Below, piece after piece: positions 1 to 8,900 of a stretch of 25,993 nt of DNA. Numbering within the stretch: position 1 is the first letter of the stretch; each line of letters starts with the position of its first letter. Below the pieces are notes generated by a model, which worked only from the letters and a program-made list of their open reading frames with translations, ran no database searches and was not told the origin of the DNA. Source of the DNA: Botryllus schlosseri (lineage: Eukaryota; Chordata; Ascidiacea; Stolidobranchia; Styelidae); contig ATSW01008010.1 of assembly GCA_000444245.1 (NCBI GenBank), positions 1-25,993 on the forward strand. The letters are read 5' to 3'. A program made the translations under genes and the position numbers.

Positions 1-3000
1 TATGCCGCAACACATGCCGGCTCCATCTATCCCAGGTGAGCGCATAGTCCAGGTCCAGTTACTAAAGTATAAAATTGGCTTACCTATCTGAACTTTCCAC
101 ATTATCCATTTTCAATTGTATTTCCACAGGACAGAATCGCCAGTACATAAGCCAAGCGCCCCGGGGTGTTGGCCCGCCGTCAGACTCGCCCCTGAGCATG
201 CCGAGTCCCTCCTCTATGGGCATGGCTACGGGCTACAGCCCTGAGAACCGCATGCCCCACCCTTCACCGAGTCAGCAGTATTACCATCAGAGGCCCTTGA
301 TTTCCAGGACACCGCAGTCCGCTATTCAGGCAAGTAGCCACAAGTTATTTTATGCCACCACAAAGAATACAATGCCAGTTCAAGATAATTTGGATTTTTT
401 CTACTCTACCTTTTTCATTGCACTTTGTGACAATGCTGTATGTTGATCATGTCTTCACAGGTATCTAATTTTCATCAAAGTGTGTAGCTTTGTACTATAT
501 GTTTTGTATGCTGCGATACGACCAATTGGAGTTAATAGCCTTCCACAGTGGAAAATACCATCCAAACTATAATTCTCGTTGATGAGTTTACTCTTAGTGG
601 CAAGGAGAGTATACATTTTCAGTGCTATAAATATCATCTCTCGCTATCATTAGAGTACTCAAATCATTATGGCCAGAGCCAATAATCAATAGACCATCTT
701 CAGCAGCACATCTGCCCAAGTAACGAGTGTGTATTTCTACAGCAACCTCCTTTGAAAATGCCGGAAAACACTTATCAGATGACGCCACAAGGTAGTGTCG
801 GAAGGTAAACATCTCTGATTTGTTTCAATATAACTTTTTTAGGCGTATTTTCAAATATACGATGGGATGGTATGCTCATATTGAAATGAACCCGAATATT
901 TTCGGCTGACACTCGTCAATGGTTGTCAACAAGTAGTGGAGAATTGAAAAGACCATTGTATATTGAAATTATGCACCTCCAAGAGCCGCTTGCTATTTTT
1001 CTGAACGTACATCACGATATCCATGACATCCTACCTATGTATCTAGATTCTTATAAACATTATTTTGCTGGAATAGAACCCATAACATGATCTGTAATAT
1101 ATTGCATAGGACTATTATTTATTCATAACGTTGATGGTAAAACATTCCACCGAAAAGCAATGGTACAGATTTGGAGGTAACAGTTCAGAATCACTTGCCT
1201 GGTCCGGCCTGCAAGAAAGGTGCGCTACCCAAGTCGAGTTCGACACCCCTGCATTATGACATATGTAACACATAGCATATATAGGGCTATACGTATCAGG
1301 ATTCTCTTGTATTTCTAGTACATACATCCCAAGCCTGTCTCCCGGCCATCCCAGTAATTCTCCGCAAGCTCTGCGAACTCCCGGCAGTGTGACAGTTGCC
1401 AACTCACCCGGTAAGTTACCAAGATTGGAGACTCGCAGACAGACTTTCAAAACTAGAGAATTTCCTGAATTAGATTAGAAGTAGAATTGCCGCTATACAG
1501 TTTTTTTTTTCAAGTTAGACTGCAATTAGAATTAGAATTGTAACTACACAGGTTTTAAAATTCCATTAGAATTAGAATTATTGAACTCGTGAAAACTGGG
1601 TTTTGAATGTTGTCGAGTCCTGTGACTCAGTACAAGCCGAGTCGAAACACAAATTGGGTCGTGTCAGTTTTAATTTTCGAAAAGATGACTTGAGTCAAGT
1701 CGAGTCAACGAAAAATTGTGACTCGAGTCATTGCTCTCAACTTTTTATTTTTCATTATGAAAAGCCGGTGTAGCTCCCAGCCCATCAACGAATCAGACGT
1801 CGACGTCATCTCCTCAAACGGAAGAGCAAGGTTATGTGGAGAAGTTAAAGCAGCTCCAAAAGTACATAGAGCCGCTTTCGAGGATGATTAATAAGGTAAC
1901 GACAGAAATCTTGTGATAAATTTGCGTGACGTGGAGTTCTATAAGTGGTCTGCGATTTTTTTGTTTGGATGAATAACGTCTTGTTGAAGAATATCGCTTT
2001 TTATGATCACGAATATGTTGATCTCAGAACCAGAGTTTGAGAATTTGAACCAGAACTTGATGAAATTTTCATATTTTTCAAATTAGATCCGAATTGGAAT
2101 GATAGTTACACACTGCACAGTTTGTTCCGAATGAGATTATTATTATAATTACTGATTTTTCAAGATCTTGGAAATTGAATTCGATTCATAATTTGATAGG
2201 AATACAACATAAATCAAGTTCAGTCCATACCAAATCAGAATTCCTTCTCGTAAAGATGAGAATACTATATTTTCACTGGGTCAATTTATTCAGGCTATAC
2301 ATTTTTTTGAAGTTGCCAACACCGAGTTTTGCTACAGCGACTTGGATACGGATCGATTCGAGTATCTCATACCCTAATCAGTTCAAGGAACTTGTCCATT
2401 AATGCAACTTTTTAGTTCAACTTTTGTGAAAAATAAATGCAACTTTCCACGGATTTGACTGCAACAAAAACTGGCCCTTGTCAGCCAAGCTAAAATCATC
2501 TAGTTGGTAAACTCTGCCCAATATTGGTTGTCTCTTCAAATGCTACTTATTTTTATGGATGGATTATATCGTGTAGGCCTAACATTTCCTCAAGAATTTA
2601 TCATACTAACTGTTGCATGTCCATCCCATGATAGCAAGAGAACAACAGCCAAGATCTCCGTAAAATGAAGAGTCTGCGGGACGTTCTGATGGACTCCACG
2701 CGGAGACTGCCCATAAAGACATTGGAAAAATGTGAAAAGGTTTTACAAAGTTGGCTCGACAAGCCACCGCAGGTAGCGGCTTCTTGTTTTTGTTTGCTTT
2801 ACACAAGGATGAAGCATACAATTAGAACACGTTGGGGTAGTTTCCCCTGCATTTAAAATCTTGAAGATGGGCAGTCCATTGCATTGCATTGCACACTAAA
2901 TAATTGTCATCAGAGGTCGTCAACATTCTTAATGTAGCTAACAAGTAGAATTCTGAGTCACCAGTCACATAGTGGTGCTCACCGTAAATACTATTTTATT

Positions 3001-5268
3001 CAAATCCAAATTTTTCGACGGCAATAACTCCGCTTCCACTGGTTAGAATTGAACCAAATTTGGTGAACATCGTTTCTATACACAACCTAACACTTTGATG
3101 GGGTGAACAGAAAATTTTTATAATAAATAGAAACTTTTTTTCTGTAGCAATGCGGCTACTGGTTGGAATTGAACCAAATTTGGTGTGTAGGCTTAAATTA
3201 GATAACCTAACAATTTTATCAAGTAGCCAGTACGATTTGAGAAAAGAGTCATTTTTGAAGAGACCTAGCTTCCAAGTCATTAAGTTGACTGCTCCGTTTC
3301 CAGTCAAAGTCTTGTCAAACCCACTTTTTATAACTCTACTTGGTGATATCGAAAGGTTCGCATTTATCGTATACTAATTTTCCTCACTTTTAGCAGTTTC
3401 TGGTGACATTTTCAAGGACCAGTACCAATAGGCAAAATCCCAATAGTGTGGTACTTTATTATTCTTCGAAATTACAATGAAATGTCGGTCTTGGCCGTCT
3501 GATTCTCGAGTCATACGTCTTGGTAACGCCCTGCGCAATGACTCGAGTACAAGTCGAGTCAATACACAAGTTGTCTCGAGTCGAGTCACCAAAAGATCTT
3601 GACTCGAGTCGAGTCATTACAACACTGGTTTAAACATCAAAGTTGTCCTCTATGCAATGGATCGGATTCGTTTATGTGGAAGCCAAAAATGACCAAAATT
3701 TTGTGATCACAAATTTTCAAACATTGGTTTCCATCCAGACTCCGCCTACTACGAGGTCCGACCAGCATATGTGCCAGCCTATACTGGACGCGGTGGCCGC
3801 AAACATCAACTCTCCCATGATGAATCATACTTTGAAAAGAACGTTCAGCCAAGCGTTGAAGACCGTGAATGGAGACTATTCAGTGTAAGTCAAAAACAAA
3901 TGATACAACATCCAAAGTTGCAAAAGTAGTTTTACCCAGATAAGCAGCACATAAACAGAACATAAACGATGGAGTGTACTTTTCAAAAATGTTCAATTAC
4001 CACGATACGGGAACTATTTTCCACGTTTTTTATGATAATTCCACCCCGAATTGTGATGCAAACTCTTCCCAAATCTAATTTAAATTTTTGAAAATCCACA
4101 GTGTAAGTACAAACTTCTTGAAGGTACAGACATCAATGTATAATTGGATATTAAATTCATATTGAATGCATCTGTTATTCGAAATTTCATGCCGTTGACA
4201 TCATATTTGGTGATACGATTGTTGATTTACAATATTCTTTTCAACCGTTTACTAGTTGTTATCGATTACCCCCTGATGAGTGTCAGTGAGGTTTATTTCG
4301 ATATGAATATTTTGTACAATACCTACTTGATCACTTAGAAAAAGTAGTACTTTATTGCTGACAACCTCTGACTAGATTCATTTTGTCGTCTGCAGCCCAC
4401 AGAGCGTCTGCGCTAATCGTTCGAAAGTTCAAAAGAAAAGTGACACAAAAGCGTTGGAGCCGGGCTTACACGTTCCTGATCTGATCCAGGGTGAAATCGC
4501 CAGGCTCGGGTCGAAGTTCAAAGTAACGGTCGACGTGTCGCGCAGCAGTAATTTGGGGGCGCTGCATCTCATTTGCAGATTAGGTAAGATTGTGTGGAAG
4601 ATGATAGATATCTTGTACTATTGATTATGCCTGACGGATAGCGAATTTTCGAACATATACTCATAACTCTGATATATTCAGCCGGTATTCCAAAGATCTG
4701 ACATCTTCCTTAAGTTACATTTACAAAAAGTATTCATTTGAACAGAACAGCGTTACAGCCCTGCTATGCTTAGGCATGAAATAAACTAGCTAGTTCAATT
4801 ATCTACCTCTTATGCAACCATAGGGAATGTAAAGCCTACATCACATCACCCGATTCAGATCGGGGTACTCGGAGTCATTGTGTCAAGCCCCCTTACCTGT
4901 TAGCTATATGAAATATATCAATATTCCTTTCCAACCTAGCAGTGAGTACATTATCCTATATTTTTCTAAAGGCCGTTATCAGCAAATCTCTAATTTCCAC
5001 AGACGACTCGTCGTTACCAGCTGTTCCCCCAATAAGAATACTGGTTCCGGACATGTACCCGCAAGAGGGGCCGGAATGGAAATCGTGGAATCTTGACCCT
5101 GACGACAGTCGGCCAGAAATGGCGACACCTACGTTTCTCGACGGTTTGACTCGCAACATGGAAGCTCACATCGACAACGGGATGGACCATAACGAAACGA
5201 TATCATCGATTCTGACCTCTTGGGAGAGAAGCGTCAGGGCTACCATTTCGTCACAACTTACCGCTTGA
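1..5268 (+). CDS. MED15: Mediator subunit 15, C-terminal part (nine exons, 5' end outside window)
   Basis: Exons are 1-35, 130-329, 743-804, 1319-1410, 1774-1895, 2635-2772, 3739-3884, 4396-4583 and 5003-5268. Joined, they keep one open frame of 415 codons plus TGA, and phases agree at all eight junctions. The first four exons encode a Pro/Ser/Gln/Met-rich linker. Exon 5 ends with KLKQLQKYIEPLSRMINK, close to vertebrate MED15 KLKQLSKYIEPLRRMINK. Exon 6 has MKSLRDVLMDSTRRLPIKTL, exon 7 MCQPILDAVAANI, exon 8 QGEIARLGSKF, and exon 9 the conserved tail ending SWERSVRATISSQLTA. This is the C-terminal part that anchors the protein in the Mediator tail; the activator-binding KIX domain would be encoded upstream. 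MED15 links activators to RNA polymerase II in the nucleus. Exon 3 is the least certain: it was chosen because it restores phase. AATAAA signals at 5351 and 5410 suit the transcript end. Confidence 0.95.
330..742 (+). other. MED15: GC-AG intron of MED15
   Basis: Exon 2 ends ATTCAG and the intron starts GCAAGT, the usual strong context for a GC donor. No GT donor nearby keeps the frame. The acceptor GTATTTCTACAG at 731-742 opens exon 3. The other seven introns are GT-AG. Confidence 0.75.
1600..1740 (+). repeat. Degenerate fragment of the GACTCGAGTC hAT-like MITE
   Basis: It lies in the 1411-1773 intron of MED15. It carries several spaced copies of GACTYGAGTC and the block TGACTTGAGTCAAGTCGAGTC, also seen at the right end of the intact copy at 7258-7788. 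Terminal repeats are not recognisable. Confidence 0.6.
2030..2330 (-). repeat. AT-rich interspersed repeat, AATTCTAATCTAA family
   Basis: It lies in the 1896-2634 intron of MED15. The minus strand shares with 6905-7195 and 20080-20290 a run reading roughly CTCATAAGAATG, then TGATTTGATAT, then GAATTCAGTAATTCTAATT. Edges are blurred, and no terminal repeats or coding were seen. A further scrap with TTAGAATTAGAATT lies at 1480-1590. Confidence 0.5.
2604..2610 (+). other. Consensus branch-point sequence TACTAAC
   Basis: A perfect TACTAAC lies 24 nt before the acceptor ATAG (2631-2634) of MED15 exon 6. That is the normal distance for a branch site. Use of the site is inferred. Confidence 0.5.
2975..3240 (+). 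repeat. Two-unit repeat with GGTTxGAATTGAxCCAAATTTGG core
   Basis: It lies in the 2773-3738 intron of MED15. The core TTGAACCAAATTTGGTG occurs twice about 120 bp apart, near 3050 and 3167, with CACAACCTAACA and GATAACCTAACA between and after. Related units occur at 6320-6545, 9420-9640 and 17420-17640. It directly abuts the hAT-like fragment at 3280-3627. Confidence 0.5.
3280..3627 (+). mobile_element. hAT-like MITE, GACTCGAGTC family, 5' end replaced or rearranged
   Basis: From 3280 it matches the middle and right part of the intact copy at 7258-7788: TTGACTGCT, then ATGAAATGTCGGTCTT, then several GACTCGAGT blocks. It ends in TACAACACTG, one base off the intact end TACAACCCTG. The left end carries a different repeat, so the element is chimeric or eroded. 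It is non-coding. Confidence 0.65.
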
Positions 5269-5312
5269 TATCGCGAATGAACCAAAGTACCGTTTGATAT
5301 CGCGAATGAACC
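5260..5312 (+). repeat. 29-bp tandem duplication spanning the MED15 stop codon
   Basis: The 24-bp blocks at 5260-5283 and 5289-5312 are identical except for one base (ACCGCTTGATATCG versus ACCGTTTGATATCG). The first copy holds the last two codons and the TGA stop of MED15; the second is in the 3' UTR. Confidence 0.8.
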
Positions 5313-5513
5313 TCTTTTTTGCAATTTTAAATATTTTTTTTTCTTTCAATAATAAAGAACCTTGTTGGAAAGTTGAAATGTAATATATGCTGTTAACAAT
5401 TGAAGCAAAAATAAAGCAAATAAAAGCTACTTTGAACACGAATTCCAATTCACAAAAATGTAATGCATAGCCAAACATCTTGAAAATATTCAAAACATAC
5501 CAGTACAGATCGA

Positions 5514-5870
5514 GCCATTGTTCAACATCAAATTGGTGCAAAAGTATATAAGACCTACATGATACACAAGAGAAGTACTATTTAAATTGGTGTAAGAATA
5601 TTTATTGTTCAGTGGATGCAGGTCCATTGTTAACATTAAAATCAGTCCTATAAATCACGTTGCTTGACAAAAATTGTGCATAATAATATATATATGGCTA
5701 ACCTAAAAAACACTTGGAGCACAGCATAAAAAATGTCCAATACCAGGAAATGAACTCGCAGGTTGATAAACTTTTCAGTCTTGACGAATATTACTCCGTT
5801 CAGTGTTCACAGATCAGGCCATTGCTAACATGAAATCATATCAAGTACCAGGAGAAATGAACTTGCAGGT
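5514..5870 (+). repeat. Diverged repeat units in the MED15/TMPPE tail-to-tail spacer
   Basis: The phrase CCATTGTTAACAT recurs with small changes near 5515, 5622 and 5818. The phrase TACCAGGAAATGAACT followed by YGCAGGTTGA recurs near 5741 and 5837. The spacer is probably 3' UTR for one or both genes. TTTATT at 5601-5606 is a minus-strand AATAAA that could end the TMPPE transcript. No gene lies here. Confidence 0.45.
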
Positions 5871-5985
5871 TGACAGAGTCATATAAATTTTGGATGTCAC
5901 ACTTGCATATATATAGGACCTTCAGCAGTTTTTGGAAAGGTTGTATCACGGAACATCACACCTGATAAAGTACGAGCAACAGCAT

Positions 5986-8900
5986 TTACAGAGATTTCAA
6001 CGTAATTTTTGTGATTTCATTGTAGCTTCCAGTTCTCAACGGCCATCCGTAGAAATAAGTGCCTTGCGATACGTAGACGTAGCGTTTTGCATCGTAGTGA
6101 TACAGCCCGGAGTAGAAAGGATTCACCAAATAAACTGGGATTGAGAACGGGAAGATTTGACCGGCATGCGTGTGACCTGTGCAGAACGGAGGTGTTATAT
6201 ACGAAATAGCACACGGTTGTATGTTGCATCTATTGGTAACCAGGGTTGTTCAAAACTAACTCGCTACTTGACAAATTGCCTAAAAAATATATGTATTTTT
6301 TAAATTCTGCTGGCTACCCCGTGAAATTTTTAGGTTGTCTGAAAAATGTGTCACAACAAATTTGGCTCAGTTCCGACCTGTCGAAGTGAAGTGGGTAGAT
6401 CTATAATAAATGATTGAAAAATTAGCCACCGTAAATAATCTTTTTTTCAAATCCCAAATATCGTACTTGAATAACGTCGCTTTACCAGGTTTGAATTGAG
6501 TCGAATTTGTTGTGCTGCTAATTTCATGTGGTAGCCAGCAGAATTTAAAAAAAAAAAGGATAGCTACCTAGCCACATTGACAAAATAGATGCACCCATAT
6601 CAGTGGTTCAGATATTCTAACCTGATAATATGAGTTGCAACGGTATATTCATATTGAGAGCTCTCTTTGCAATGCTGGGTTGATGTGTGACCAGTATAGC
6701 GGCGTGGCGCTCGTCACATCCTGAGAATGCTTTCGTGAGGTTGACCGTGTGCCCCTCATATCTGCCATACAGAAATCGATTAGTTGCACCAAAAGGGTGG
6801 ATGGTAATGAGACTTATCATAGCAACTAGCGCCCAGCCAATAATCAAAAGATACTGCATCTAGCTAGGTGATCATTTCCAAAACTCTACAGACAGTTCTT
6901 AGACCGATCTAATGTAATTTGCGAAATTTTTCTATGCTTTCATTTTAATTCTCATCTAATTACTGGTTCTAGTTTCTGAACTGTCTCATGCAAAACGAGC
7001 AGTTTGATGTACAGACATTTGTTATTTACATGCTCATAAGAATGTACTATGATTTGATATTAAGTGAGCTGGATTAAATTTCAGAGTTTTCGACTTTAGC
7101 TTAGCTACTCTAGAGTTTAGTAGCCTGATTCTAATTTTAATCTAATAGTCTCAAAATTTCAAATTCTGGCTATCAAATTATACTAATTTGGAGCGAAATG
7201 ACAGTAAACTAATTCCAATGTAATTTGTGAGATGTTTCTATGCTCTAATGTAAATTACAGGGTTGTAACCAAGTCCCATGGCTCCGAGTCACAAGTCAAT
7301 CTCACTTTTATAGTTTTGACTCGAGTCAAGTCGAGTTATTTTCACTTCCTCACCGAGTCAAGTCCGGGTCCAAGTCATCGAGCAGAGGGTCGCGTCCGAG
7401 TCCAAGTCATTGTGTTGACTGCTCAGTTTCCAGTTAAAATCTTGTTAAACCCACTTTTCATAACTCTGTTTGGTGATATCGAATGGTTTGCATTTATAAT
7501 ATACAAATTTTCCTTACTTTTAGCAATTTCTGGTAGCATTTTCAAGTACGAGTACCAATAGACGAAATCTCAGGAGTGTGGCCACTTTACTACTCTTCAA
7601 AATGACAACAAAATGTCGGTCTTGCCGTCTGAGTCTCGAGTCATATGACTTGGTTCGAGTCATGTGCAATCACTCGAGTCAATACACAGATTGACTCGTG
7701 TCAAGTCGAGTCATTTCCATATTTTGAGAAAATGACTTGAGTCAAGTCGAGTCATCAGAAAATCGTGACTCGAGTCACTACAACCCTGGTAAATTATAAT
7801 CTAATTTCTCGTTTACCTGAAAATGAACAGGAGACAGCATAGTGCGTGAAGAGCGAAGTTTTGTAGAGACATTTGCCATTCTCGTACTTATGAGAACGAA
7901 CTCTTATATGATATAAAGTGAATTTGGTTTTTGTTGTATGTCTCTCTACTGGAGAATTTATTTCAGTTTACAAGTTTTCGTGAATTCAGTAATTCTAATT
8001 TTTCTGCCTCTAAACGCCGATACCGATATTTCTAACAAAGTGTGATATTGACTTGATAATATCAACAAAGCGATAATAATCGGCCGGGCTTTGATCGCGA
8101 CCATTGATCTCACCCTATTAATTCCGCCTGCTTATCGTCAGTTCCAAAAATGCAAAACCAGTCGTTTTTGTTTGATTTGGAATGGATTCTGGAGTTTGAG
8201 TTGTGAAGCATGTGAAACCCTGAAATGATTGAGTGTCAACATATCATCGATAGATATTGCGGTCCATTATTTTCATTTAGAAACATAATTTAGGCGAGTC
8301 TTACCAAAAGATTCCAAAAGCTCCATCCAATTTTCTACATCGCTCGTGTAATATTCATGATTGCCTGTGGAAATGGTAGTTTATTATATTATATATCGGT
8401 ATATTACATATGTCATATAGGCTATGTCACTGGACCTGGACATGAACAAAACCGCGAGTTCTATAGAGACTTTCAAAATGTGCAACTATAATTACTTACT
8501 TTTCAAAACTCGCAACTCTACATAGAATTCGAACTACTCACATTTCAAAGCTTGCAATTAGAACTAGAACTAACGACCTTTACAAATCGGTGACCAACCA
8601 ACTAGATTCAAGTCTGAAGCAACTCATTAATTTCTATTTCATCGGATCGGCTGACTTTGGAGGATTTTCGGCCACACTGTTAGTAGTGAAGACTCAGAGC
8701 TAGCAATAACTGCAAGAACATGACACAACAGACCGCCGGTATCATGAGTTACACCAAATACCAACAAATGTTTTCTAGTTGCAACTAGAACTCGAACTAC
8801 TCACTTTTCAAAATCCTCAACTAGAACTAGAACTACTCACTTTTCAAAATCCAAAATCAAAACTACTCACTTTTCAAAATCCATAATTAGAACCAGAATT

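Noticed and set aside
1115-1450. 111-codon minus-strand frame
   Set aside because: Antisense shadow of MED15 exon 4 and its flanking introns; no recognisable protein.
7232-7561. 109-codon plus-strand frame
   Set aside because: Lies inside the hAT-like MITE; the peptide is a translation of repeat DNA and has no domain.
7317-7690. CRISPR-like or operator-like array of GACTCGAGTC
   Set aside because: Irregular spacing, animal DNA and clear MITE ends; these are internal repeats of the element.
7840-7900. Candidate TMPPE exon (minus strand, LFTHYAVSCSFS)
   Set aside because: It does not match the family; the exon at 8114-8219 fits both phase and conserved residues (LHN, DW.C, DD).
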